64,000 nucleotides of DNA from contig JAJZDW010000004.1 in the NCBI GenBank assembly GCA_021851405.1, positions 295-64,294 on the forward strand, in the 5' to 3' direction. Positions 55,243-64,000 of this stretch are shown here, in pieces; within the stretch, counting starts at the first letter, position 1, and each line of letters begins with the position of its first letter. Position numbers and translations under genes: made by a program. The stretch is from Pseudomonadota bacterium. GTDB lineage: Bacteria; Pseudomonadota; Gammaproteobacteria; Steroidobacterales; Steroidobacteraceae. Under the pieces are notes generated by a model. The model was not told where the DNA came from. It saw nothing but the letters and a program-made list of their open reading frames with translations, and ran no database searches.

Positions 55243-56748
55243 ATGAGCCAGTTGCCTATCAAGCGTGTGGTCGTGGTTGGCGGCGGTACCGCGGGGTGGC
55301 TTGCGGCAGCGGTGCTGGCGCGCGCCATGGGCGCAAGCCTCGAGATCCTGCTGGTTGAGTCCGAGACCATCGGCACGGTGGGCGTGGGTGAGGCGACCAT
55401 CCCGCAGATCCGCAACGTCAACGCGTTCCTCGGCATCGATGAGGATCAGATGCTGCGCGCCACGGCCGGCACCATCAAGCTCGCCATCGAATTCAAGGAT
55501 TGGTGGCGGGTCGGTCATTCGTATCTGCATGCGTTCGGCGAAGTGGGGTTGCCGCTCGGCCCGCTGCCCTTCCAGCATTACTGGCTGCGCAGTTGCGCGG
55601 AGCCGTCGGCGGTGGACCTGTGGACCTATTCGATCAACGCGGTGGCCGCTCGTGCGCACCGAATGGCGCGGCTCGAGCGCGTGGGCCGAAGTCCGATCGT
55701 CGGCCCGAAATATGCATTTCATTTCGATGCGGCCCGCTATGGGCACATGTTGCGCCAATATGCCGAGAAGCGCGGCGTGCGACGGATCGATGGGACCATC
55801 GTTGACGTCACGCTGCGTGGCACGGATGGATTCATCGACGCGGTGGTGCTCGAGGGTGGCGCGCGCGTTAGCGGCGACCTGTTCATCGATTGTTCGGGCT
55901 TCCGCGGGCTGCTGATCGAGCGCGCGCTCGGCAGTGACCTGGAGGACTGGCGTGCCTGGCTGCCGTGCGATCGCGCGCTCGCCGTGCAGAGCGAGGCGGT
56001 CGGACCGCTGCGTCCCTATACCCAAGCCAACGCGCGCGCAGCCGGTTGGCAATGGCGCATCCCGCTGCAACACCGCACGGGCAACGGGCACGTGTACTGC
56101 AGCGAATACATGAACGATGACGAGGCGACGGCGGTGCTGCTGGCGAACCTCGAAGGACGCGCGCTCGGCGAGCCCCGTCTGATCCGTTTTACGAGCGGCG
56201 TGCGGCGCCGCACCTGGGTGCGCAATTGCGTGGCGGTCGGGCTGGCGGCCGGATTTATCGAGCCGCTGGAGTCGACGGCGATTCACTTGGCACAGTCGGG
56301 CATCAGTCGCCTGCTCGCCCTGTTTCCGGACCGCGGCTTCGATTCTGCCGTGCTCGAGGAATACAACCGCAAGGTGTACGAGGAATATGCTCAGGTACGC
56401 GATTTCCTCCTCCTGCACTACCGCGCTACCGAGCGCGATGACACCCCGTTCTGGCGCCATTGCGCCGGGCTCCAGGCGACCGACACACTCCGGCGCAAGC
56501 TCGCGCTGTTCGGCGCCACTGGGCAAATATTCCGCGAGGGCGAAGAATTGTTCACCGAGCAATCCTGGCTGCAGGTCATGACGGGCCAGGGCGTGCGGCC
56601 GCGCCGCTATCATCCGGCGGCAGATAATCTGTCGCCCGAGCAATGCACGGAGTTCCTCACCAACATTCGGGTCCTCATTCGCGGCGCGGTCGAGCACATG
56701 AGTACCCACGAGGGGTTCATTGCCGAACATTGCGCCACCGCGAAGTGA
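55243..56748 (+). CDS. FAD-dependent tryptophan-halogenase-family protein
   Basis: 501 aa from ATG 55243, GGGGAG upstream. FAD motif VVVVGGGTAGWLAA (~9-22), GVGEATIPQ (~47-55), catalytic Lys at residue 79 (TIKLAIEF), the WQWRIPL motif (family WxWxIP) and the active-site segment GFIEPLESTAIHL with conserved Glu. The residues required by PrnA-type halogenases appear present, so a real halogenase is possible. Such genes often accompany TonB receptors for sugars in Caulobacter/Xanthomonas relatives; substrate unknown. No flavin reductase is nearby. Confidence 0.85.
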   Translation: MSQLPIKRVVVVGGGTAGWLAAAVLARAMGASLEILLVESETIGTVGVGEATIPQIRNVNAFLGIDEDQMLRATAGTIKLAIEFKDWWRVGHSYLHAFGEVGLPLGPLPFQHYWLRSCAEPSAVDLWTYSINAVAARAHRMARLERVGRSPIVGPKYAFHFDAARYGHMLRQYAEKRGVRRIDGTIVDVTLRGTDGFIDAVVLEGGARVSGDLFIDCSGFRGLLIERALGSDLEDWRAWLPCDRALAVQSEAVGPLRPYTQANARAAGWQWRIPLQHRTGNGHVYCSEYMNDDEATAVLLANLEGRALGEPRLIRFTSGVRRRTWVRNCVAVGLAAGFIEPLESTAIHLAQSGISRLLALFPDRGFDSAVLEEYNRKVYEEYAQVRDFLLLHYRATERDDTPFWRHCAGLQATDTLRRKLALFGATGQIFREGEELFTEQSWLQVMTGQGVRPRRYHPAADNLSPEQCTEFLTNIRVLIRGAVEHMSTHEGFIAEHCATAK

Positions 56749-56773
56749 TCTCGAGAAGCGGTGGGTTCCGCGA

Positions 56774-56787
56774 TGAATACGTATGCG
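56774..56787 (+). promoter_or_regulatory. Fourth copy of the 14-bp operator, upstream of GH31
   Basis: TGAATACGTATGCG at 56774-56787, identical to the sites near 51.9-52.0 kb, lies 26 bp after the halogenase stop and 183 bp before the GH31 start. The 221-bp gap 56749-56969 holds no other recognised feature. Places the glucosidase in the same regulon. Confidence 0.8.
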
Positions 56788-56969
56788 AAGCGTTGCCAAA
56801 TTCGCCGCGCCGGACGCATTCTGACCCGGCCGCGCACGCGATCCCGTCAAGGGGGTTCGGAGACGACGGCATGCTGGGTGCGGGTCTGCCGGTGCCGTGA
56901 GGGGGCGACGCTCGGTGCGACCTGCGTTCTGCGGCGCCAGGGGCAGCTCACAGAGGGGATGAGACGAAT

Positions 56970-59327
56970 ATGACGCTGGGACTTCGCCCGCTGACCGCGG
57001 CGGTCGCGCTTTGCGCACTGTTGAGTTTCCCGATCACCCGCGCTGCCGACGCGGTGAGCCTGCTGCCCAAGGGCGCGACAGTGTCGATGTCCAGCGGAGC
57101 GCTGCAGCTGACACTCGTGCGCAGCAACGTGCTGCGGGTGCATTTTCTGCCCGGCGGGCACGCAACCGCGCCGGCGCTGGTGATGTCGCCGCGGGCGCCG
57201 CGCGCCGCGCGCGGCCCGGTGCGCGTGCAGCAGCGGGGTCATGAGCTGGTACTCGCAAGCCGCACGCTGCGCGTGACGTTCGACACACGCACCGATGCGC
57301 TGGCGGTCTATCGCGCCGGCGCGGCGCAGCCGATCCTGACCCAGCGCGACCTGGCCGGCCTGGCACAACGCACGTTCGCGCTGCGATTCGCACCACGCAC
57401 CGCCGCGCTCTACGGCGTACACGGGTTCGATGCCTTTCAGGCCGCACGCGCCGGCCTGCTGCGCAGCGGCCGCCAGCGGGCCACCGCCGGTGAGCAGGGC
57501 GATGCCGGGGCACCCCTGGTGTGGAGCTCGGCGGGCTTTGCGCTGCTCGTTGACAGCCAGAAGACCCTGTTCGATCTGACCCCGGGGCGCGTCCGGGTGC
57601 TGCGCCAGACCCGGACCGATCCGGACTACTACCTCATCCTCGGCGCCCCGCAGCAGATCTTCGCCGCGCTGGATGATCTGACCGGCCACGCCCCGCTCTT
57701 CCCCAAGTGGTCCTTCGGCTTCATCAACAGCCAGTGGGGGATCAACGAGGGGGAGCTGCTGCGCATCGTGCGCCGCTACCGCGCGCTGCACATCCCGCTC
57801 GATGCGTTCTCGCTCGACTTCGACTGGAAGGCCTGGGGTGAGAACAACTACGGGGAGTTCCGCTGGAACACCCGCAAGTTCCCCGACGCCCCGAGCGGCA
57901 AGCTTGACCGGGAGCTCACCGCCCTCGGGGTGCATCTGATCGGCATCATGAAGCCGCGCATCCATGTGAACACCGTCGAGGGCCAGTATGCCACCGCGCA
58001 TCACTTGTGGATGCCCGGGGAGAAGGCGAGCCTCGATTACTTCTCGCACAAGCCGGTCAAGACACTCGATTTTGACCAAGCGGCCACGCGCCGCTGGTTC
58101 TTCAACCCCACGCTGCGCCAGAGCTTTCGCACCGGCATCGTCGGCTGGTGGAACGACGAGGCCGATGAGACCGGCGATGACACCCAGTTCTTCAACATGG
58201 AACGGGCGCTCTACGACGGGCAGCGCAAGTACTTCAAGCAGCGCGTCTGGTCGCTGAACCGCAACTTCTGGCTCGGTGCGCAGCGCTACGCCTACGGCCT
58301 GTGGTCCGGGGACATCCGCAGCGGCTTCGCCAGCATGGCCGCGCAGCGCCAGCGCATGCTCAGCGCCATCGACGTCGGGGAGATGTGGTGGGGCATGGAC
58401 GGGGGCGGCTTTCACCTGCATCCTTCGGCCGAGAACTACGCCCGCTGGATCGAGTTCGACGCCTTCGCGCCCATCTGCCGCGTGCACGGCAGCTACCTGC
58501 AGCGCCGCCAGCCGTGGATCTATGGTCAGACGGCCGCCCGGGCGGCCACCGCGGCGCTCGATCTGCGCTACCGGCTGATGCCCTATATCTACTCCTACGC
58601 CTGGCAGGACCACGTCTCGGGCGTGGGGCTGGTCCGCCCACTGCTCTTCAGCTGGCCGCACGATCCGCACGTGCGCAACGATGCTCAGGCGTGGCTGTTC
58701 GGTCAGTGGCTGCTGGTCTCCCCGGTCGTGCACCGCCACCAGCGCACCAAGAGACTCTACCTGCCGCCGGGCACCTGGACCAATTTCTTCACCGGTCAGG
58801 TCTATCACGGTGGCACCACCGTGACGCTCACGCTCGATGCCAAGACCTGGGCCGACATCCCGCTGTTCATCCGCCAGGGCGCGATCATCCCGACCCAGCC
58901 GCTGATGCAGTACGTCGGAGAGCATCCGGTCACGACCCTCACCGTCGAGGTCTTCCCCGCTCAGCACCCCACGCACTTCGACTACTACGACGACAACGGC
59001 GAGACCTACGCCTACCAGCACGGGCAGTACTTCCTGCAACGCATCGGCACCGAGCGGCGCGCCGGCCTCGTGCAGCTGACGCTCGGTGTCGTGCGCGGCC
59101 GCTACACACCGGCGCTGCGCCGTTACCTGTTCGTCCTGCACCGGGTACAGGGGCATACCGTCGAGCTCAACGGCCAGGTGCTCCCGCGCCTCGCCAATCC
59201 TGCGGCGCTCAGCCGTTGTGCGCACGCGTGCTGGGCGAGGGGGCACAAGGCAGCGACCGCGCTCACGTATATCGCGCTGCCGGCCGGCAAGCCTTACCGT
59301 GTGCGCATCGACGAAGCGCTCCACTAG
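56970..59327 (+). CDS. Secreted GH31 alpha-glucosidase/alpha-xylosidase-type enzyme
   Basis: 785 aa with a signal peptide (~1-25, ending TRA), an N-terminal beta domain, a TIM barrel and a DUF5110-type C-terminal domain. GH31 features: FSLDFDWKAWGENNYGE (~275), the nucleophile Asp in GWWNDEADE (~395), the acid/base Asp in WSGDIRSGF (~447) and WGMDGGGF. GAGGGG lies upstream. Preferred linkage (maltose versus isoprimeverose-like) cannot be read by eye, but the locus favours alpha-glucosidase. Probably periplasmic. Confidence 0.92.
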   Translation: MTLGLRPLTAAVALCALLSFPITRAADAVSLLPKGATVSMSSGALQLTLVRSNVLRVHFLPGGHATAPALVMSPRAPRAARGPVRVQQRGHELVLASRTLRVTFDTRTDALAVYRAGAAQPILTQRDLAGLAQRTFALRFAPRTAALYGVHGFDAFQAARAGLLRSGRQRATAGEQGDAGAPLVWSSAGFALLVDSQKTLFDLTPGRVRVLRQTRTDPDYYLILGAPQQIFAALDDLTGHAPLFPKWSFGFINSQWGINEGELLRIVRRYRALHIPLDAFSLDFDWKAWGENNYGEFRWNTRKFPDAPSGKLDRELTALGVHLIGIMKPRIHVNTVEGQYATAHHLWMPGEKASLDYFSHKPVKTLDFDQAATRRWFFNPTLRQSFRTGIVGWWNDEADETGDDTQFFNMERALYDGQRKYFKQRVWSLNRNFWLGAQRYAYGLWSGDIRSGFASMAAQRQRMLSAIDVGEMWWGMDGGGFHLHPSAENYARWIEFDAFAPICRVHGSYLQRRQPWIYGQTAARAATAALDLRYRLMPYIYSYAWQDHVSGVGLVRPLLFSWPHDPHVRNDAQAWLFGQWLLVSPVVHRHQRTKRLYLPPGTWTNFFTGQVYHGGTTVTLTLDAKTWADIPLFIRQGAIIPTQPLMQYVGEHPVTTLTVEVFPAQHPTHFDYYDDNGETYAYQHGQYFLQRIGTERRAGLVQLTLGVVRGRYTPALRRYLFVLHRVQGHTVELNGQVLPRLANPAALSRCAHACWARGHKAATALTYIALPAGKPYRVRIDEALH

Positions 59328-60214
59328 CGGGAGCTGGAATGGACCCGATGGCCGGCACTCGCGCTTCAACAGCGGTCCAGTTCGCGCGTGCGTGCGGGAA
59401 TTTCAGGAACAGCCGTGCATGAATCGCCGCAGAGCGGTAGGTGCCCGATCGGGATCACCGGGAGGCCGAGCGGACGGAGGATCGACGTGGCGAGGACTGA
59501 TGGTGCATCTTCGACACGACCATGGAGAGTGGCGCGCGTCGCGCCGCACTCCGCTGTTTCAGCTCAATCCGTTGAGCAGCGCGCTCCTTCGGGTTCCCGG
59601 TCACCACTGGGCGCACGGCGACAACCATGGCCACGGGCCGGAGGTCTCCGGCGACTTGCGGGCGTCGTCTGACCGTCATTCGCAATCCGCCGACTCCGTC
59701 TCCGTCCCCGCGACGCCGCGGATCCGCGGTTGCGTCGTGACGAGAGCCGCTATCGAGCATGACGGTGCCACGATCCGTGCTGTGATCCGGGAGGCACCGA
59801 ACGGGATCTCCACCGACCTAACCGACCACGTCGATGCCATGGCGGGCCTCGTCACGCCCGGCGGGCGGAAGAACGGGGCCAGACACCCGATCCCTCCGGA
59901 TCGCTGCGGCGACGGTAGCACGAGAAATGCGATCCTGACGGAAGAGTGCGGCGCGGTAGACCGAGAGCCCGAACATCACATCTGGAGCAGCGGCCCCAAT
60001 CGCGTTGCGTCCACCGTCAGCGGCGCACCGCCGACTGCGACAGTGGACGGGGTAGGCTGGTGTGGTTCGTCAGCGCCCCATGGCGTGACGCTCGAACCCT
60101 ACTCTGAAGAGCGGCCGCGCTGGTTGCATTCACAACAGCCGCGCGAATTGCGGAGATTCCGGCGAGCACCTCCCGCGAGGATGGCCGGGCGACACGAGCA
60201 AGAAAGGCACACCG
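59328..60214 (+). other. 887-bp stretch with no recognisable gene
   Basis: Between the GH31 stop and the lipoprotein GH13 start. Several open frames cross it, as expected at this GC content, but none has a ribosome site or a recognised motif; an open frame starting at 59419 (MNRRRAVGARSG) was examined and rejected. No copy of the 14-bp operator was found here. It should hold the promoter of the downstream pair (lipoprotein GH13 and six-hairpin enzyme) near its right end. Confidence 0.6.
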
Positions 60215-62278
60215 ATGATCAAACATCAATGGGGATTGCGGCGCCGCGCCGTGGCGCTGGCGATTGCAGGACTGACGTGCGTGCTCGCGGCCTGCGGTGG
60301 CGCCGCCGCGCCCGTCACGGCCATGCCAGGTGCTGCGGCGGGTACGGTGAGCAGTGCGCCGGCGCCGATCGACACCGCGGCGCTGTTTTCCGACCAGGGC
60401 TCGATGTACGACAGTGACTCCCAGCCGGGCGCGACTGATCCGGTCACCGTCACGTTGCAAACGGCACACGCGAACGTCACCAGTGTGAATCTCGAGTACT
60501 ACGATACCGCGGACGGCGCGTTCCACTACATCGCCATGCAGGTTGCTGCGCAGGATCCGACCGGTCAGTTCGATGAGTGGCAGGGGACAATCCCGGCGAG
60601 CGGATCGGAGAAGTACTATCGATTCGAGATCGGCAACGGCAGTGAGACGGTGTGGTACAACGCCGAAGGTGTCAGTATGACGGCGCCCGCGTCGGGGGAC
60701 TTCTTCGTCATTCCGGGATTTCAGACGCCGAACTGGATGAAAGACGGCGTGATGTATGAAATCTTCGTCGATCGATTCTTCGACGGCGACCCGACCAATG
60801 ATGTGACCAGCGGACAGTATACCTATGCGGGGTGCGCAACCGAGCAGCACGCCTGGGGTACGAGCGTCTATGCGACGGTCCCGGGGTGCAACGGGGAAGT
60901 TTTCTTCGGGGGCGACCTGGCGGGCATCGACCAGAAGTTGAGCTACATCAAGCAGACTCTGGGGGCGGACATTCTGTATCTGACGCCCATTTTTCAGGCG
61001 CCGTCGAATCACAAGTACGATACCGCGGATTATTACCACGTGGATCCGGCGTTCGGCACCAATGCGGAACTGGAGACCTTGATCCAGGATGTGCATGGCA
61101 GCGCGAACGGTCCTCCGGGGTACCTCATTCTCGATGGCGTGTTCAATCACACGGGCGACAGCAACTGCTGGTTCGGGCGCGAGACCTACGGCACGCTGAC
61201 GTGTTCGGTGGTCGGGGCCTATCAGTCGCAGTCGAGCCCGTATTACAGCTGGTACACGTTCCAGGATTGGCCGACGCAGTATTCGAGCTTTCTCGACATG
61301 GTTCCGACCATGCCGAAGCTCAATTACGGCGCCAGCGGTTCGTCCGTACGGGAGCAGATCTACGCCAGTCCGAACTCAGTGGTCCAGACGTACCTCCGTG
61401 CCCCCTATGGCATCGACGGCTGGCGCCTTGATTCCGCGCAGCTTCTCGATGCCGATGGCAATGGCGGCTCGGACGCCACCAATCATCAGATCATGCGCGA
61501 GTTGCGCACCGCGGTGCTGTCGGCCAATCCGAACGCCGAGATTCTCGGGGAGTTCTGGGGCGATCCGGCGCCCTGGCTCGACGGCGGCCACGAGTGGGAC
61601 GGCGCGATGAACTACAACGGGTTCACCGATCCGCTCTCGGAGTGGCTCTGCGGTGTGGATGAGAGCGGCAATACCGCCGCGCTGGATGTCGCCCAATTTG
61701 ACGCGGCGTTGCGCAATGCTCGCGCGGACCTGCCGGTGAACGTACAGGAGACGATGACCAACGAACTCGGTACGCACGATACCCCGCGCTTCACGACTCG
61801 CTGCGGCGATGATCTGGCGAAGACCGAGCTGGCGATGATCTTCCAGTTCACCTACATCGGTACGCCGACCATCTACTATGGCGACGAATACGGCATGCAG
61901 GGTGCCAATGACCCGGATGACCGGCGCACGTTCGACTGGTCGAAGGCGACGCTTTCCGATCCACCCGTGGCGCTGACTCATCAGCTGATCACCATCCGCA
62001 ACACGTATGCGGCGTTACGGACCGGCTCGTTCATGACCCTGGTGGTGGATGACGCCGATGACCTCTACGCATATGGTCGCTTCGATGCGAACCACCGCAT
62101 TGCCGTGGTCCTGAACGCGGGCGCCAGCCCCCAGAGCGTCTCGGTGCCGGTGGGCGAGCTCAGTATGACCAATGGGTCGACGGTACGCGACCTGCTCGCC
62201 GGCGGGGTTTACACTGTCGAGCAGGGGGCCGTCACGGTGAGCGTGCCGGCCGACTCCGGAGTGATACTCGAACAATGA
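60215..62278 (+). CDS. Outer-membrane lipoprotein GH13 (neopullulanase/alpha-amylase type)
   Basis: 687 aa; lipobox VLAAC (Cys ~27) followed by Gly, indicating outer-membrane sorting, then an N-terminal starch-binding-like/CBM domain (~40-160, FEIGNGSETVWYN) and the GH13 barrel. Catalytic residues: Asp in GIDGWRLDSAQ (~403), Glu in EILGEFWGD (~445) and Asp in NELGTHDTPRF; DGVFNHTGDSNCWF is block I. The residue after the nucleophile differs from the usual LDVA, but chemistry should be intact. Likely degrades polymeric alpha-glucan at the cell surface. Coupled by four-base overlap to the next gene. Confidence 0.9.
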   Translation: MIKHQWGLRRRAVALAIAGLTCVLAACGGAAAPVTAMPGAAAGTVSSAPAPIDTAALFSDQGSMYDSDSQPGATDPVTVTLQTAHANVTSVNLEYYDTADGAFHYIAMQVAAQDPTGQFDEWQGTIPASGSEKYYRFEIGNGSETVWYNAEGVSMTAPASGDFFVIPGFQTPNWMKDGVMYEIFVDRFFDGDPTNDVTSGQYTYAGCATEQHAWGTSVYATVPGCNGEVFFGGDLAGIDQKLSYIKQTLGADILYLTPIFQAPSNHKYDTADYYHVDPAFGTNAELETLIQDVHGSANGPPGYLILDGVFNHTGDSNCWFGRETYGTLTCSVVGAYQSQSSPYYSWYTFQDWPTQYSSFLDMVPTMPKLNYGASGSSVREQIYASPNSVVQTYLRAPYGIDGWRLDSAQLLDADGNGGSDATNHQIMRELRTAVLSANPNAEILGEFWGDPAPWLDGGHEWDGAMNYNGFTDPLSEWLCGVDESGNTAALDVAQFDAALRNARADLPVNVQETMTNELGTHDTPRFTTRCGDDLAKTELAMIFQFTYIGTPTIYYGDEYGMQGANDPDDRRTFDWSKATLSDPPVALTHQLITIRNTYAALRTGSFMTLVVDDADDLYAYGRFDANHRIAVVLNAGASPQSVSVPVGELSMTNGSTVRDLLAGGVYTVEQGAVTVSVPADSGVILEQ

Positions 62279-64000
62279 ACGTCAAGGTGCGCGTGCTGAA
62301 ATGCAATGCAGGGGCCCGAGGCGCGCGGCTCGCGCTCGCGGCGCTGATCGGGGTGGTCATGGCCGTGCCGGCGGTGGCCGGAGACTGGCACACCTCGCTC
62401 ACCTGGCGGGGCCGCGAGGCGCGGGTTGCCCGGCTGCCTGGAGGCGCGTATCTGCTGCATGGCACACACCGGACTCGCAAGATCGGCCCGCAACGGTTCC
62501 GCACGCACACGGCGAGTCCGATGTTTGATGCGCTGTTCGCCATGGCGCAGTCGGATCTGCGCAAGGACTCGGTGCGCGCCATCGAGGATCCGGCTTTCAA
62601 TCACGGCAAGCCCATTCCCTGCCGCTGCTTCATCGCCGGCAAGGACTGGCCGTTCGCGTGGACGCGCGACCTGTCTTATTCGACCGATCTGGCGCTGTGG
62701 CGGTTCGATCCGCGGCGGGCCCGGACTTCGCTGCTGTTCAAGCTCTCCTCGGTGCGCGCCGCCGGGGTGCGGCCCGGCCTGTACGTCATGCAGGACACCG
62801 GCTCCGGCGGCAGTTGGCCGATCAGCACCGATCGGATCGTCTGGTTCCTCGGCGCGCAACACTTGCTCGGGGATCGCCGGTTTGCTGCCACGGTCTACCG
62901 GGCGGTGCGCGATACCCTCGCGCAGGACCGCCGCTACACATTCGATCGGCACGTCGGGTTGTATCGCGGAGAAACCTCGTTCCTCGACTGGCGCCAGCAG
63001 ACCTACCCGGAATGGACCGCACACAACGTGGTGTTCATTGCCCAGTCATTCTCGCTGTCGACCAACGTGCTGCATTACGACGCGTTGCGGCTCGCCGCGT
63101 CCATGGCACGCCAGCACGCCCAGACGGCGCTCGCGCACCACTATGCCGTGCAGGCACGGCAGTTGAAGCAGGCCATCAACCGGCGGTTCTGGCAGCCCCG
63201 GGCGGGTCTGTACATGAGCTACATCGGTGGGCGCATTCGGCCGGCTCCGTATGATGCCTACGATCTGCTCGGCCTCGATCTGGCCATCACCAGTGGCGTT
63301 GCGTCGCCGGCGCGCGCGCGCCGTGTGCTCGAACGATATCCGGTCTGGCCCGCCGGCAGTCCCGTGATCTGGCCGGAGCGGCGCGATCAGCCGATCTATC
63401 ACAATCGGGCCATCTGGCCGTTCGTCAGCGATTTCACGCTGCGCGCGGCGCGGCGGGTCGAGGACGGCGCGTTGATCACTCGCGAAGTGCGCTCGCTGAT
63501 GCGCGGCGCGGCGCTCGCCGGCTCGAACATGGAAAATTTCTCCCTGCTCGAGCAATCGACCCACGTCCCCGGCAAGCTCGGCGGGCCGGTGGTCGACTCG
63601 CGCCGCCAGCTCTGGTCGGTCGCCGGGTACCTCGACATGGTCATCCGAGGGGTCTTTGGCGTTCGTGACGACGGCACCGTGCATCCTGAAGTGCCGGCGG
63701 CGCTGGTGCCGATGCTGTTCGGGGCTCGGCGCAGCATTCAGATCGATCTCGGTGCCCGGCGCATCGTGCTCGAACGGCCGGCAGATCTCGCCGGCGGCCT
63801 GCTGGTGGCAGGCTCGGTGAGGACTCACGGCCGCCTGACCCGTGTGCGTCTCGTCCGCCGCAGTACAGCGTCGATGCCGCTCAGGCTTCATGCGCCGATG
63901 GACCTCCCGCCGACGCCTGCGGCACCGAGTGTCAGAGCGGTGGGTACGCGCTGGCGCATCCGCTCGTCCGTCCCGGGCATCCTGTACCGCAACGGCCGGC
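62275..64000 (+). CDS. Secreted six-hairpin glycosidase-like protein (3' end outside window)
   Basis: ATG 62275 overlaps the upstream stop (ATGA); the frame is open to the right edge, so at least 575 residues. Signal peptide to ~37 (AVPAVAG|DW). Contains PFAWTRDLSYSTDLAL (~128-143), MQDTGSGGSWPISTDRIVWFLGAQHLL (in segments), and ETSFLDWRQQTYPEW, resembling (alpha/alpha)6 six-hairpin hydrolases of GH63/GH37/GH15-like type. Exact family and catalytic acids not certain. With the lipoprotein GH13 it should act on glucan-derived oligosaccharides in the periplasm. Confidence 0.75.
   Translation, partial: MNVKVRVLKCNAGARGARLALAALIGVVMAVPAVAGDWHTSLTWRGREARVARLPGGAYLLHGTHRTRKIGPQRFRTHTASPMFDALFAMAQSDLRKDSVRAIEDPAFNHGKPIPCRCFIAGKDWPFAWTRDLSYSTDLALWRFDPRRARTSLLFKLSSVRAAGVRPGLYVMQDTGSGGSWPISTDRIVWFLGAQHLLGDRRFAATVYRAVRDTLAQDRRYTFDRHVGLYRGETSFLDWRQQTYPEWTAHNVVFIAQSFSLSTNVLHYDALRLAASMARQHAQTALAHHYAVQARQLKQAINRRFWQPRAGLYMSYIGGRIRPAPYDAYDLLGLDLAITSGVASPARARRVLERYPVWPAGSPVIWPERRDQPIYHNRAIWPFVSDFTLRAARRVEDGALITREVRSLMRGAALAGSNMENFSLLEQSTHVPGKLGGPVVDSRRQLWSVAGYLDMVIRGVFGVRDDGTVHPEVPAALVPMLFGARRSIQIDLGARRIVLERPADLAGGLLVAGSVRTHGRLTRVRLVRRSTASMPLRLHAPMDLPPTPAAPSVRAVGTRWRIRSSVPGILYRNGR

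Noticed and set aside
56847-59369. 840-codon open frame antisense to the GH31 gene
   Set aside because: No start signal or motif; the GH31 catalytic residues are on the other strand.
59086-60417. 443-codon plus-strand frame spanning the GH31 end and the following gap
   Set aside because: Overlaps two real genes out of frame and shows no domain, ribosome site or conserved-looking composition.
1-64000. tRNA or rRNA genes
   Set aside because: Intergenic stretches were read for T-loop and acceptor patterns and nothing convincing was seen; a covariance-model search would be needed to be sure.

Overview
The window is GC-rich, densely coded bacterial chromosome. Gene content and order point to a gammaproteobacterium: pilMNOPQ next to aroK-aroB-dgt, gmk-rpoZ-spoT-ridA-recG-ubiA, bioBFHCD, and a cox/cta operon. 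The large TonB-dependent receptor, tryptophan-halogenase-like protein and DUF6502/DUF5666 proteins suggest the Nevskiales/Steroidobacterales/Xanthomonadales side of that class. This placement is inference from gene content; the window holds no rRNA gene.

Layout. 1-5.6 kb (minus): a secreted repeat protein cut by the left edge, two tandem DUF6502-type proteins, dgt, aroB and aroK. 5.7-12.7 kb (minus): an Ig-repeat lipoprotein followed by pilQ, P, O, N, M (type IV pilus secretin and inner-membrane alignment complex). 13-20.2 kb: mrcA (PBP1A), a small conserved protein, gltA, hemW, a DnaA-box-rich intergenic region, rpmE and a membrane-anchored proline-rich protein. 20.3-25.4 kb: an accessory patch with a DUF1614 protein, a broken AAA/DUF4143 ATPase behind a 17-bp-arm palindrome, a small membrane protein, an intact AAA15 ATPase + RloB pair (candidate defence module) and a decayed tyrosine integrase. 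25.4-36.4 kb: yicC, a PP2C phosphatase, rph, a single-ORF RdgB-guanylate kinase fusion, rpoZ, spoT, ridA, recG, ubiA, a TM2 protein and dgkA. 36.5-41.1 kb: bioB-F-H-C-D, tightly overlapping, without bioA. 41.3-48.6 kb: DUF2244, coxB, coxA, a small assembly peptide, coxC, SURF1, ctaA and ctaB, an aa3-type oxidase with heme A synthesis but without the usual ctaG. 48.5-64 kb: an alpha-glucan/malto-oligosaccharide utilisation locus with a LacI regulator, GH13 glucosidase, TonB-dependent receptor, FAD-dependent halogenase-like protein, GH31, a lipoprotein GH13 and a six-hairpin glycosidase cut by the right edge.

How it works together. In the right-hand locus an identical 14-bp site (TGAATACGTATGCG) occurs twice before the GH13 gene, once before the TonB receptor and once before the GH31 gene. 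It probably marks one sugar-responsive LacI-type regulon: surface lipoprotein amylase, receptor import, then periplasmic and cytoplasmic glucosidases. In the centre, purine housekeeping (RdgB-Gmk) sits directly before rpoZ-spoT, the ppGpp machinery that is known to act on guanylate kinase in many bacteria.

Most notable observations: (1) the RdgB::Gmk fusion with no usable internal start codon; (2) the shared 14-bp operator regulon that includes a halogenase-like gene's neighbourhood; (3) the AAA15-RloB pair with its own sigma70 promoter/operator inside a decayed island; (4) a cluster of consensus DnaA boxes far from any replication gene; (5) the DUF6502 pair beside a DUF5666-like protein carrying perfect 111-bp tandem repeats. 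No tRNA, rRNA, CRISPR array or intact insertion sequence was recognised.
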